Positions 44,750 through 53,301 of a stretch of 64,000 nt of DNA are shown piece after piece (position 1 is the first letter of the stretch; the number at the start of each line of letters is the position of its first letter). This DNA is from Salinigranum salinum (lineage in GTDB: Archaea > Halobacteriota > Halobacteria > Halobacteriales > Haloferacaceae), in contig NZ_VTOJ01000001.1 of NCBI RefSeq assembly GCF_009176545.1, forward strand, positions 806,001 through 870,000, written 5' to 3'. The notes beneath the pieces were generated by a model, which was not told where the DNA came from, ran no database searches, and was given only the letters and a program-made list of their open reading frames with translations. Both the position numbers and the translations under genes were made by a program.

Positions 44750-44938
44750 ATGGCCGAAGCCGCCCTCTTCGTCCTGGTCCTCCTCGTCGGTCTCGGCGCG
44801 CCCGTCGTGCTCTACCTGCTCATCGAAGACGAGACCCGCGAGTCGGACGAGATGAGTCGGGCGGACGCCGAGGAACACGCCCGCCGGCGGTCGCGCGAGC
44901 GGTACGGAGACGGAAACGACCGGGACGACCGGCAGTAG
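44750..44938 (+). CDS. Small single-helix membrane protein
   Basis: 62 residues. One membrane helix (about 5-24, LFVLVLLVGLGAPVVLYLL) is followed by an acidic then Arg-rich cytoplasmic tail. AAGACATAT (44716-44724) is centred about 29 nt before ATG 44750, which supports this start over ATG 44723. It is divergent from the zinc-ribbon gene. I do not recognise a family. Confidence 0.65.
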   Translation: MAEAALFVLVLLVGLGAPVVLYLLIEDETRESDEMSRADAEEHARRRSRERYGDGNDRDDRQ

Positions 44939-44957
44939 CCCGTTTCCCCGTTCGCCC

Positions 44958-45605
44958 TCAGACCACGTCGCCACGGACGGTCGTTCCGGTCTGCGACCGC
45001 CGGTACCGGTTCAACACGTCGCTCGCTTCCTCGGCTTCGTCGGCGTCGAGACCGAGCATCTCGAGCGCCGCCGGGAGCGTCGGGAACGGGAGGGTCCCGT
45101 CCCGAAGTCGCTCGAGCGCCTCCTCGTCGCGACGGCCGTCGACCCACAGCTGGACGCCGCGGGGGTCGAGGATCTCCTCGTAGGCGTCGCGAGCGACCGC
45201 GCCTCTCAGCCGCTGGGTGACGTTGTCGTCGAAGCTGGCGTTGCACACCTCGAGATGTATCTCCCCGTCGATCCCGGCGAGGAGGTGGGCGGCGAGACAC
45301 TTCTCCGGGGCGGCGTAGCCGCTGTCGTTCGCTCGCAGGAACTCGGGGTGGGCGTCGGCCCACGACGCCTGCACGGAAGAACCGACGCCCTTGACCCCGT
45401 AGTCGACCTCGAACGCCTCCGCCCGGGAGCGGTCGCCGCGCATCAACATGTCCTTCGTGAGGTAGACGTCGAGGCGGTCGATGGGGTCGAGGCCGAGGGC
45501 CACGTCACCGTACACCCACACCTCGCGGACCGGGACGGGCATCTCCTCTGTCTCGACGGTCTCGACGATCCTCTCGACGTGATCGAGGGCGGCGGCTCGG
45601 TCCAT
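44958..45605 (-). CDS. Conserved haloarchaeal protein of unknown function (possibly DUF7095)
   Basis: 215 residues, acidic, probably soluble. It opens MDRAAALDHVERIVETVE and continues VPVREVWVYGDVALGLDPIDRLDVYLTKDMLM, which looks like a nucleotidyltransferase-style strand-turn (G-D/S then D-x-D-V) but lacks a clear catalytic triad. I recall the same opening in haloarchaeal proteins classed as DUF7095, but cannot confirm it here. The final third is helical. It is divergent from ncsA with about 170 nt between them. Confidence 0.65.
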   Translation of the reverse strand: MDRAAALDHVERIVETVETEEMPVPVREVWVYGDVALGLDPIDRLDVYLTKDMLMRGDRSRAEAFEVDYGVKGVGSSVQASWADAHPEFLRANDSGYAAPEKCLAAHLLAGIDGEIHLEVCNASFDDNVTQRLRGAVARDAYEEILDPRGVQLWVDGRRDEEALERLRDGTLPFPTLPAALEMLGLDADEAEEASDVLNRYRRSQTGTTVRGDVV

Positions 45606-45774
45606 CACCCACACTCGGCGGGCAGTCCTGAAAACGGTTTTCGCACGCACGACGCCGTTTCGACGTGACCACGCGCTCGTCACCGACTTCGGATTCCGGC
45701 CCCGACCGGGATCGAGGCTAGGTCCGGCCGAGCAGACGAAACCGTCATCACTACCGCCGGGCAAGGCCGGAGTG

Positions 45775-46755
45775 ATGGCGTGCGACAAGTGCGGCCGCGA
45801 GGCGGTCATGCACGCGGCCTACTCCGGGCTGCACCTCTGCGAGAGCCACTTCCGTCGATCGGTCGAGAAACGGATCCGGCGACGGATCCGCGAGGACGGT
45901 TTGCTCTCGACCGACGCGACCCCCGACGACCCCGAGACGTGGGTCGTCGGGCTCTCGGGTGGCAAGGACTCGGTCGTGCTCACCCACGTCCTCGCGGAGA
46001 CGTTCGGAGCCGATCCGCGGGTCGAACTCGTCGCGCTCTCGATCCACGAGGGGATCGACGGCTACCGGGACGCCTCGCTCGACGCCTCCGAACGGCTCAC
46101 CGCCGACCTCGACCTCCGTCACGAGGTCGTCACCTACGCCGAGGAGTTCGACCTCCGGATGGACGACGTGGTCGAGAACGACCCCGAGGAGATGGCCCCC
46201 TGCGCGTACTGCGGGGTGTTCCGGCGGGACGTCCTCGAACGCTACGCGCAGGAGCTCGGAGCGGACAAGCTCCTCACGGGGCACAACCTCGACGACGAGG
46301 CCCAGACCGCGCTGATGAACTTCTTCTCGGGCGACGTCAGGCAGATGGCCAAACACTTCGACGCCTCGCTCGGTCCCTTCCCGGAACGCGCCGAGAGCGA
46401 ACGGTTCGTCCCGCGCGCGAAGCCCCTCCGGGACGTCCCCGAGAAGGAGGTCGCGCTGTACGCCCACCTCGTGGATCTCCCCGCCCACATCACGGAGTGT
46501 CCGCACGCGAGCGAGGCGTATCGCGGTGAGATCCAGCAACTCCTCCTACGGATGGAAGAGTCACACCCGGGAACGCGCCACTCGATCCTCTCGGGGTACG
46601 AGGAACTCGCCGCGCTCGCGGCGGAGCGGTACCGCGACACCGGTGACGGCGAACACGACGACGCCGACTTCGGCGAGTGCGACCGCTGCGGCGCGCCGAC
46701 GGCGCGCGACATCTGTCGAAAATGCTACCTCGTCGCGGCGATCCACGACGCCTGA
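45775..46755 (+). CDS. ncsA: tRNA 2-thiolation protein NcsA (TtuA/Ncs6 family)
   Basis: 326 residues. An N-terminal zinc finger (CDKC at 3-6, C22, H25) is followed by the PP-loop ATPase motif SGGKDS at 61-66, the CAYCGVFRR cysteines near 143-146 that hold an Fe-S cluster or persulfide, and a C-terminal zinc knuckle CDRCGAP with CRKC. It adenylates U34 of certain tRNAs and inserts sulfur supplied through a ubiquitin-like carrier and the E1 enzyme UbaA. Both partner types occur in this window (23320 and 26717). I use ATG 45775; the preceding GTG would add one residue. Confidence 0.92.
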   Translation: MACDKCGREAVMHAAYSGLHLCESHFRRSVEKRIRRRIREDGLLSTDATPDDPETWVVGLSGGKDSVVLTHVLAETFGADPRVELVALSIHEGIDGYRDASLDASERLTADLDLRHEVVTYAEEFDLRMDDVVENDPEEMAPCAYCGVFRRDVLERYAQELGADKLLTGHNLDDEAQTALMNFFSGDVRQMAKHFDASLGPFPERAESERFVPRAKPLRDVPEKEVALYAHLVDLPAHITECPHASEAYRGEIQQLLLRMEESHPGTRHSILSGYEELAALAAERYRDTGDGEHDDADFGECDRCGAPTARDICRKCYLVAAIHDA

Positions 46756-47008
46756 GGGGTCGCACACCGATCCGCGTCCCGTTCGGACGTCCACCCGTCG
46801 TGTGCACGAACGACGATTACAGACACCTGTCGACTCCGCCCGACTGTCCGGAGCGTCGTTCTGTTCCGTCCGGACGTTCCGGCAGTCGTTCTCTCTCCCA
46901 CGAACTTTGACATCAACGTGCCGCGCTCGTGCGTTCGGGTACACGTGCAGTCCGACCACCAGCCCGAGGTGGGGTTATGTTCTCCACTGGACCACGGTGC
47001 ACATACCC

Positions 47009-49138
47009 ATGTCGACAGATCGTCGACGGTTTCTGACGCTCGGTGGTATCGCGCTCGGAGCACTCGCGGGCTGTTCGTCGCAGGCTCCGACGAGTGAGGG
47101 GGAGAACGCGGCGTCCACCGACACCACGACGGCGACGGAGACGGCGACACCAACGCCGACACCGTCGAGCGGTCAGCCGCCAGGCGCGGACGTCCTCGGC
47201 GGGGCCGACGATCTGCGGGGAGACCTCACGGTCGACGCTGCGACGCTCTCCGCGGATCAGGGGGCGGGCCAGTTCGTCTTCACGCCCGCGGTGGTGTGGG
47301 TCGAGTCGGGGACGACGGTGGAGTGGACGATCTCCGGCGGCGCTCACTCGGTCACGTCGTACCACCCGAACAACGACCGGACGATGCGGATCCCCGAGAA
47401 CGCCGAAGCGTTCGACTCGGGTGTCCTCCAGGCCGGAGAGACGTTCGAGCACACGTTCGAGGCGTCGGGCGTGCACAACTACTACTGCACGCCGCACGAG
47501 GGGCTGGGAATGGTCGGCATCGTGATCGTCGACGGCGTTCACGGCGGTCCTGGAACGACCGACCCCTCGAACGTCGACATCGCCGCGGCGGCACGGAACC
47601 TCTCGACTCTCCTCTCTGTCGCCGGCATCGGCGGCGGGAGCGACCAGGCGGAGTACGGCTGGCAGGCGGCGACGTGGGACTCGTACTGGTACTCGCTGTA
47701 CAACATGTCGACCAACATCGCCATGTCGGGCAACGGCGTGCAGTTCCCACACAACGAAGAACAGCAGCAGGCGTTCGACCAGCGGGTGCCCGCGATGCTG
47801 TCGAACGCCGACGTTGACCGGCCCCCCATCGCGAACCCGAACCTCAACATGGCCGCGTTCACGCGTGGTGATCCACGGTTCACCCAGCAGCCCGTCTTCG
47901 ACGCTGGTGACGGTCGGCCGGACGCGTCGACGCTCCAGTGGGACACGATGAAGTCGTCGGGAGTCGTGAGCCCCGCGTCGCTGGCGTGGACCCATCTCAA
48001 GGGGGTGACCTGGGCGAAGAACTTCGAACAGCACTTCGACGTCCTCCCACGGAGCCTCGCGGCGAAGTTCCGCGCGCAGATGCTCACGACGCTCGCGCAG
48101 CTGGGCATCATGGCGGGACTGATCGGCGGCGGGCCCGACGGGAACGGCGCGCTCACCAGGGGCGAGTCGCTCGAACTCGTCTCCGGGTTCCGGCCGAGCG
48201 ACGGGAGCTACCCGGACGAGACGACCCGACCGACCCACCACGCCGCGATGCTGTGGTTCCTGTCCGACCTGACGAGTCTGGCTCAGGGAGGGTGGTTCGG
48301 CTACGTCAACCCCGAGCCGCTCGTCCCTGCCGAGAAGATCCAGCAGCTCACGGACGGGATGGGCAGGACGACGATGGCGCTGTTCGAGCCGTCGGACGTC
48401 GTCGCCGCCGGCACCGTCCGGGACCTGGGCGTGATGCTCGGTGCCGTCGGCTGGTACGGTACCCACGCTGGCTCCGACGAACTGGCGTCGAACGCGGCGG
48501 ACTACGCGAACGCGCTCGCCGGTGCGGTCGAGTCGAACCTCGCCGGCAACGGGCTGGTCGAGAACGGCACCGACAACCAGGCCGCCACGCAGGGTGCCGT
48601 CGGACAGGGCCTGCTGTGGGCCTCACAGATCGACGGCGTCGACCACTCGTCGACGGCCGAGTCGGTGCTGGGCTACCTGTTCGACGAGCTGTACGACGAC
48701 GGTTCCGGGACGTTCGCGTCGGGGGCGGGGGCGAGCACGTACCGCATCACCGCCCGAGACGCGGGCGACATCACGGGTGGTGTCAACGCGGGCGTCAACC
48801 TCCTGGGGATGGACGTGAAAGACCGGTACGCGCGCTTCTTCGACCAGACGTTCAACCGGGGACGGCTCCAGCGTGCGGAACGACCGCCTTCCCGGGACGA
48901 GAACGCCGAGTTCACGCTCTCACTCCCGCCGGCCGCAGGCGGGGAGTTCGGCCAGGCGGCGGTGTACAACCAGGCGGTGGAGTACGACACTGGCGCCGAC
49001 GAGTGGTCGGTCGTCGACGACTCGTTCGTGACCGCGGACGCGCTGTATCTCGCCAACCAGGACATCTGGATCAGCCAGTGGGGCGGATCGTTCTTCGGGG
49101 GGAGTGGTGTCCCCGGCCGGAACGACACGCCGCCGTGA
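47009..49138 (+). CDS. Tat lipoprotein: blue-copper domain fused to an unknown 500-residue domain
   Basis: 709 residues. A Tat motif (RRRFL, 5-9) and lipobox LAGC (Cys22) indicate export and lipid anchoring, followed by a Thr-rich linker. A plastocyanin-like domain (about 75-178) has copper ligands H113, C160, H163 and M168 (C-x2-H-x4-M). From about 180 to the end comes a mostly helical domain with repeated Gly-, Asn- and Trp-rich loops (for example WQAATWDSYWYSLYN and TWAKNFEQHF), which I do not recognise. Some segments resemble helical-barrel glycosidases, but no catalytic residues are apparent. Electron transfer coupled to an extracellular enzyme or binding domain is possible. Confidence 0.78.
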   Translation: MSTDRRRFLTLGGIALGALAGCSSQAPTSEGENAASTDTTTATETATPTPTPSSGQPPGADVLGGADDLRGDLTVDAATLSADQGAGQFVFTPAVVWVESGTTVEWTISGGAHSVTSYHPNNDRTMRIPENAEAFDSGVLQAGETFEHTFEASGVHNYYCTPHEGLGMVGIVIVDGVHGGPGTTDPSNVDIAAAARNLSTLLSVAGIGGGSDQAEYGWQAATWDSYWYSLYNMSTNIAMSGNGVQFPHNEEQQQAFDQRVPAMLSNADVDRPPIANPNLNMAAFTRGDPRFTQQPVFDAGDGRPDASTLQWDTMKSSGVVSPASLAWTHLKGVTWAKNFEQHFDVLPRSLAAKFRAQMLTTLAQLGIMAGLIGGGPDGNGALTRGESLELVSGFRPSDGSYPDETTRPTHHAAMLWFLSDLTSLAQGGWFGYVNPEPLVPAEKIQQLTDGMGRTTMALFEPSDVVAAGTVRDLGVMLGAVGWYGTHAGSDELASNAADYANALAGAVESNLAGNGLVENGTDNQAATQGAVGQGLLWASQIDGVDHSSTAESVLGYLFDELYDDGSGTFASGAGASTYRITARDAGDITGGVNAGVNLLGMDVKDRYARFFDQTFNRGRLQRAERPPSRDENAEFTLSLPPAAGGEFGQAAVYNQAVEYDTGADEWSVVDDSFVTADALYLANQDIWISQWGGSFFGGSGVPGRNDTPP

Positions 49139-49302
49139 GACGTCGTCCGGGAGAACAGCCCTGTCCACGCGGTCGGACGCCGTAAAACGCGGCAAGAACT
49201 GTCTTTTCCAGGAATGGTACCGCGCAAACAGACGACAGAGGCTCTCTTTCGGCAGAATTCTGTGGCTTCCCTCGTTTACGTCCCTGCACACACTATATAT
49301 AT

Positions 49303-49350
49303 AGTCTATAGAGTAAGGATAGCTGTCATACGGCATTTACTCTATAGTCT
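49303..49350. repeat. Inverted repeat in AT-rich patch
   Basis: AGTCTATAGAGTAA (49303-49316) and TTACTCTATAGTCT (49337-49350) are inverted copies with one mismatch, separated by 20 nt. Arms extend to 17 nt with two mismatches. Each arm also contains the small palindrome CTATAG. Confidence 0.75.
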
Positions 49351-49377
49351 ATTGCTAGACGCAAAAATATATTTATA

Positions 49378-49407
49378 TTAGTATATAAGACGGCCGAAAA
49401 CCGGCCG
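49378..49407 (-). terminator. Probable terminator of ftsZ2
   Basis: CGGCCG (49391-49396) and CGGCCG (49402-49407) can pair around a five-base loop. In the minus-strand RNA the hairpin is followed by a U-rich stretch (from plus-strand GCAAAAATATATTTATATTAGTATATAAG). Confidence 0.6.
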
Positions 49408-49439
49408 GCGGCGACGAACGGCGCGAACGCGGTCGACAG

Positions 49440-50630
49440 TCAGCGGATGACGTCGAGCCCGTTGTTCTTCTCGACCTCGTCGCGGCCGCCGTCGGACTGC
49501 CAGCCGGCCTCGGCGTTCTGCCGGGCGTCGAACTGCTGTCCGTTCGACTGGGATCCCGCCGACTGAGCCTGGATGCTCTGTCGGGAGCGGTCGGCCTGTT
49601 TCTGTGTCGTCGGACCGAGCACCTGTGCGGACTGGACGCCGGTCATGATCGCCATGACCCGGACTTTCCCCTTGTACTCGTCCTGGATTCGCGCGCCCCA
49701 GATGACGTTGGCGCTCGCCTCCAGTCGTTCGGTGATGTTGTTCGCGATGCCCTCGGCCTCTTTGAGGGTGAGGTCGGGGCCGCCCGTGATGTGGACGAGT
49801 CCGCCGCTGGCACCGCGGTAGTCCACGTCGAGGAGGGGGTGGTTCATCGCGTCGTTCACCACTTCCTGGGTCTTGTTCTTGTCCTGCGTCTCGCCGACGA
49901 GCATCACCGCGACGCCGCCCTGGTTCATGATGGTGGACATGTCCGCGTAGTCCAGGTTGATGAGCGAGGGCTGGGTGATCGTCTCCGAGATGCCTTTGAC
50001 CGTCTCGGCGATGATCTGGTCCATCACGGAGAAGGCCTTGCCGATGGGCAGGTTCGGGACGTAGTCGAGCAGGCGGTTGTTGTCGAGCACGATGATGGAG
50101 TCGGCCTCGTTTCGGAGCTTCTCGAGGCCCTCCTCGGCTTTCACCGTGCGGGCACGCTCGACGTTGAAGGGCGTCGACACCATGCCCACGACGATCGCAC
50201 CCTGCTCTTTGGCGATCTTCGAGACGACGGGCGCGGCCCCCGTCCCGGTGCCGCCGCCCATCCCGGCGGTCACGAACACGAGGTCCGCGTTGCCGAGTAC
50301 CTCCTTGATGGTGCCCTGCGCCATCTCTGTGGCGCGCTCGCCCATCGAGGGATCGCCACCGGCACCGAGCCCCTGCGTGAGCGACTTGCCCACGAGGATC
50401 TTGGTGTCGGCCTCGATCATCTTCAGGTGCTGCTTGTCGGTGTTGATGGCGACCGTCTCGGCGCCGTCGACGCCGATGTTGTACAGCCGGTTGATGGTGT
50501 TGTTGCCGGCACCACCGCAGCCGACGATGACGATCCGTGGGTCGCCGAACGTGTCGTCGCCCGTGGATTCGGCCTTGGCCTTGCGCTCGGCCTCGTCGCG
50601 CTGCATGGCCTCTTGAACGATGTCCTGCAT
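49440..50630 (-). CDS. ftsZ2: Cell division protein FtsZ2
   Basis: 396 residues. The tubulin-like GTPase core has GCGGAGNN at 37-44 and the G-box GGGTGTG at 125-131; [20 protein letters not shown] is conserved. The opening [16 protein letters not shown] and the closing GLDVIR are typical of haloarchaeal FtsZ2, which constricts the division ring while FtsZ1 organises it. The variable C-terminus (about 340-390) is Gln/Ser-rich. It follows cdrS by 2 nt, so the two form one transcript. Confidence 0.96.
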   Translation of the reverse strand: MQDIVQEAMQRDEAERKAKAESTGDDTFGDPRIVIVGCGGAGNNTINRLYNIGVDGAETVAINTDKQHLKMIEADTKILVGKSLTQGLGAGGDPSMGERATEMAQGTIKEVLGNADLVFVTAGMGGGTGTGAAPVVSKIAKEQGAIVVGMVSTPFNVERARTVKAEEGLEKLRNEADSIIVLDNNRLLDYVPNLPIGKAFSVMDQIIAETVKGISETITQPSLINLDYADMSTIMNQGGVAVMLVGETQDKNKTQEVVNDAMNHPLLDVDYRGASGGLVHITGGPDLTLKEAEGIANNITERLEASANVIWGARIQDEYKGKVRVMAIMTGVQSAQVLGPTTQKQADRSRQSIQAQSAGSQSNGQQFDARQNAEAGWQSDGGRDEVEKNNGLDVIR

Positions 50631-50632
50631 CG

Positions 50633-50812
50633 TTACACCCTGGCCCAGCTGCGCTTACCCGACGTCGTCTCGCGGGAGTCGCCCTGTTCGTTGATCATCT
50701 CGCGGACGGCCGAGCGAATCGCTTCGCTCCGGTTCGGGAACTCTCCCGTCTCGACCATTCGCTCGACCTCTTCTATCTGCTGCTTCGGGATCCGTAGTGT
50801 CACACGCTCCAT
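50633..50812 (-). CDS. cdrS: Ribbon-helix-helix regulator CdrS
   Basis: 59 residues, easily missed because of its size. [20 protein letters not shown] then [16 protein letters not shown] is a classic ribbon-helix-helix fold, with the beta strand VTLRI making DNA contacts. It lies 2 nt upstream of ftsZ2, the arrangement known in Haloferax and Halobacterium, where CdrS activates ftsZ2 and controls cell division. The ATG is at 50812. A TATA box and GTAAGAC motifs lie upstream. Confidence 0.9.
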   Translation of the reverse strand: MERVTLRIPKQQIEEVERMVETGEFPNRSEAIRSAVREMINEQGDSRETTSGKRSWARV

Positions 50813-50831
50813 GGTTGTTGCATTTCCCCCG

Positions 50832-50992
50832 GTAAGACGAACCGGACCACGCGGCCCGTGTTACCGTCTTACACCGAGAAACCGACAGACAGCGACACAC
50901 CGTGCCGCGGCCCATCCCGGCTGTAAGACGACCGTCTTACGCGAACGTATGGTATTGCCGGTGCATTATAAATCTACCGGCGGGCGTAAGAC
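50832..50992. promoter_or_regulatory. GTAAGAC/GTCTTAC operator array
   Basis: Five copies of the heptamer occur in 161 nt: GTAAGAC at 50832, 50923 and 50986, and GTCTTAC at 50866 and 50934. The pair at 50923-50940 forms a perfect palindrome with 8-nt arms (GTAAGACG, AC, CGTCTTAC). The sites flank the predicted cdrS TATA box. Ribbon-helix-helix proteins bind such short inverted or tandem sites, so CdrS and/or CdrL are the likely ligands. Confidence 0.65.
50965..50973 (-). promoter_or_regulatory. TATA box of the cdrS-ftsZ2 operon
   Basis: On the minus strand this reads ATTTATAAT, the best TATA match in the gap. It predicts a transcript start near 50943, giving a leader of about 130 nt that would contain three of the GTAAGAC sites. 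Confidence 0.6.
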
Positions 50993-51041
50993 AAATAGTG
51001 GAAACGTGCTTCAGGAGCGTTCTAGGGGACAATATCGGCGT

Positions 51042-51596
51042 TTACGATCTGTCGAGAACGTCCGCTGCGGGGGTCCGTCTGCCACACGCGGGGCAGAACG
51101 CCCAGTCCGATCGGAGTTCGTCGCCGCACTCACAGAACGCGAGCTGTGCCGTCTTCTCGCCGCAATTCGGGCAGTATACGTGGTCGGGATCGACGGTTTC
51201 GCCACACTGTCCACACGGCGTGCCTCCCGTTTGCAGGCCACTGTCGCCGCGCGCGACGGCCGTCTTACGATCGTCGGCGCTCGTCTCCGTGTCGGACTCC
51301 GCGTTTACGCGGTTCTCGGGCACTGCGCCGTCGACGGAGATGTTGACGTTGATGTCCTGTGGCTCCGATCGGCCCGTTCGCCCGCGTAAACGCTCGTCTA
51401 GCCGCTCGTCGACCAGTTCTTCGACCCGCGCGGCGATCATGCCGTCGAGGCCGTCCCCGGCCGGTCGCGTCGTCTCACGCTCCGTGTCGTCGAGGTACGC
51501 CCGAAGCGCCTCCCGCATGACCTCGCTCTTCGAGGAGTCGAACTCCTCGAGGCGTCGGACGAGGTCGTCGTCGGCGCGGAACGTGATCTTGCTCAT
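51042..51596 (-). CDS. cdrL: Ribbon-helix-helix/zinc-ribbon regulator CdrL
   Basis: 184 residues. An N-terminal ribbon-helix-helix (SKITFRADDDLVRRLEEFD then KSEVMREALRAYLDD, 2-37) is followed by a charged linker and a double zinc ribbon from 128 with Cys at 128, 131, 142, 145, 155, 157, 168 and 171. A longer RHH protein next to cdrS-ftsZ2 matches CdrL, which regulates cdrS in haloarchaea. The gene is upstream of cdrS on the same strand with a 229-nt gap. The ATG at 51596 opens the strand directly. Confidence 0.85.
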   Translation of the reverse strand: MSKITFRADDDLVRRLEEFDSSKSEVMREALRAYLDDTERETTRPAGDGLDGMIAARVEELVDERLDERLRGRTGRSEPQDINVNISVDGAVPENRVNAESDTETSADDRKTAVARGDSGLQTGGTPCGQCGETVDPDHVYCPNCGEKTAQLAFCECGDELRSDWAFCPACGRRTPAADVLDRS

Positions 51597-51768
51597 CGAC
51601 TCTGTTATGTGCGGCGGTATACTTGAACGTTTACACAGTTGTCCTACATTGTCCGTCACCTGTCTCCCACCTGTCGTCAGCGGGCGGGGTTCGCTGCCCC
51701 GGCCCGACCGGGCTGTCCGACCTGTCTCCCACCAGCAGCTTCAAGTCCGCGTTCGCCTCACTTCGGGC

Positions 51769-52407
51769 GTGGCAGTCTCGTTCGACCTCTTCGGCACGCT
51801 CGTCGACGTCGAGCGTCCGACCGACCCCGCGGTGACCGTCGCCGCGGAGCTGCGCTCCCGTGGCGTGACCGTCCCCGACGACTTCGCAGCGGCCTATCGG
51901 GAGTCGCACGTCGACGCCCCCGACGGCGCGGAGGTGCCCCTCCCGGCCCACGTGGGAGCTGCGCTCCGCTCACGCGGTGTGACCGCCGCCGACAACGCCG
52001 TCCGCCGGGCGGTCGTCGCGGCGTTCGATCCCGCGGTCCAGACGCGCGATGGCGCGGTCGCGGCGGTCGCGGCCGCCCGCGACCACGGCCCAGTCGGCGT
52101 CCTCTCGAACTGTAGCGTCCCCGAACTCGTCGGACGGACGTTCGTGCGGTCGGAGCTCTCCCACCGCGAGTTCGACAGCGTCGTCACGAGCGTCGGCTGC
52201 GGCTGGCGCAAACCCGCCGCCGCCGCGTTCGAGACCGTCGCCGACGGACTCAGTGTCGCCCCTGAGGCGCTCGTCCACGTCGGCGACTCGCCGGCGACCG
52301 ACGGCGGCATCGAACGGCTCGGCGGGACGTTCGTCGACGTACGCGAGGTCCCGCTGGCCGAACTCCCCGCGTGGCTCGCCCACCGGGCCGACGGAGTCGA
52401 CGCGTAG
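51769..52407 (+). CDS. HAD-superfamily hydrolase in cobalamin cluster
   Basis: 212 residues. Motif I is VSFDLFGTLVDV, motif II is GVLSNCSVPEL, motif III is GCGWRKPAAAAF and motif IV is HVGDSPATDGG. These make it an active-looking phosphatase of the HAD type. It sits directly before cbiB (stop codon and ATG adjacent, no gap). An archaeal alpha-ribazole phosphatase function, needed to complete the nucleotide loop, is possible but not shown. The start is GTG at 51769; there is no ATG near the motif. Confidence 0.8.
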   Translation: MAVSFDLFGTLVDVERPTDPAVTVAAELRSRGVTVPDDFAAAYRESHVDAPDGAEVPLPAHVGAALRSRGVTAADNAVRRAVVAAFDPAVQTRDGAVAAVAAARDHGPVGVLSNCSVPELVGRTFVRSELSHREFDSVVTSVGCGWRKPAAAAFETVADGLSVAPEALVHVGDSPATDGGIERLGGTFVDVREVPLAELPAWLAHRADGVDA

Positions 52408-53301
52408 ATGCCCGTGGTGGCGACCGCCGCGGTCGGCGTCGCAGCGCTCCTCGACCGGCTGTTCGCCGAACCGCCCGCGCGCATCCACCCGGTCACGCTC
52501 GTCGGGCGAGTCGTCGCGCCTCTCGACCGGTCCTGGCCCGCTCCGGCGCTCGTCGGCGCGTTCGTCGCCGTCGGTGTGCCTCTCGTGGCCGGCGGGGTCG
52601 TCTTCGGTCTCGTCCGTCTCGTTCGTCTCCCCGCGTTCGCCGCGCTCCTCGCCGGGCTCGTTCTCTTTTCGACCACCAGCCTCCGCATGCTCACCGACGA
52701 GGCTCGCCGCGTGGTGTCGCTCTCCGCGACCGACCTCCCGGCGGCTCGGACGGCGCTCCGGTCGCTGGCCGGCCGCGACGCCCGGTCGCTGTCGGCGGCC
52801 GAAATCAGGAGCGCCGCGGTCGAGAGCCTCGCGGAGAACCTCGCCGACGGGCTCGTCGCCCCGCTCGCGGCGTTCGCAGTCGTCGCGCCCGTCTCGGTCG
52901 CCGGCGGCGCGGCCGCCGCGGCGTGGGTCAAGGCGGTCAACACGCTGGATTCGATGCTCGGCTACCCGGACAAACCGCACGGCGCGGCCAGCGCCCGTCT
53001 CGACGACCTCGTCATGTGGTTCCCGGCCCGCCTCACGGCGCTGCTGATCGCCCTCGTCGCCGGTGACCCCGGTGTTCTCGCGCGTGCGCGAGGGCAGGCG
53101 TCGCGGCCACCGTCGCCGAACTCCGGCTGGCCGATGGCGACACTCGCGGCTGCGCTCGACGTCCGGTTGACGAAACCCGGCGTCTACGCGCTCGACTTCG
53201 GGCCGCTTCCCACCACCGACGACGCTCACCGTGCAGAACGGGTCGTCACCCGCGCGGGCCTGCTCGCGTTCGCGCTCGCGGGGGTGATGGCGTGGTTCTG
53301 A
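52408..53301 (+). CDS. cbiB: Adenosylcobinamide-phosphate synthase CbiB
   Basis: 297 residues, with about five membrane helices. DRLFAEPPARIHPVTLVG is the family opening, and ESLAENLADGLVAPL, AWVKAVNTLDSMLGY and the RLDDLVMWFPARLTAL block are conserved. It condenses adenosylcobyric acid with aminopropanol phosphate (or threonine-derived amine) to give cobinamide phosphate. The ATG follows the previous stop codon immediately, and its end overlaps the start of cobS. Confidence 0.93.
   Translation: MPVVATAAVGVAALLDRLFAEPPARIHPVTLVGRVVAPLDRSWPAPALVGAFVAVGVPLVAGGVVFGLVRLVRLPAFAALLAGLVLFSTTSLRMLTDEARRVVSLSATDLPAARTALRSLAGRDARSLSAAEIRSAAVESLAENLADGLVAPLAAFAVVAPVSVAGGAAAAAWVKAVNTLDSMLGYPDKPHGAASARLDDLVMWFPARLTALLIALVAGDPGVLARARGQASRPPSPNSGWPMATLAAALDVRLTKPGVYALDFGPLPTTDDAHRAERVVTRAGLLAFALAGVMAWF

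Larger units (their letters stand above)
49139..49439. other. Convergent gap with an AT-rich patch
   Basis: 301 nt between convergent genes. 49290-49390 is strongly A/T-rich against a GC-rich background and contains an inverted repeat and the ftsZ2 terminator, both listed separately. No gene is seen. Confidence 0.6.

Noticed and set aside
50832..50992. CRISPR-like short repeats
   Set aside because: Seven-base units at irregular spacing and in both orientations; better explained as protein-binding sites.
51262..51268. Sixth GTCTTAC site inside cdrL
   Set aside because: It lies within coding sequence and is explained by the codons for Arg-Lys-Thr; one heptamer alone is expected by chance at this scale.
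51600..51768. Cobalamin riboswitch ahead of the cobalamin cluster
   Set aside because: I found no B12-box or matching helices, the gap is shared with the cdrL promoter, and such riboswitches are not expected in haloarchaea. A 14-nt direct repeat (51658 and 51720) is present but has no clear role.
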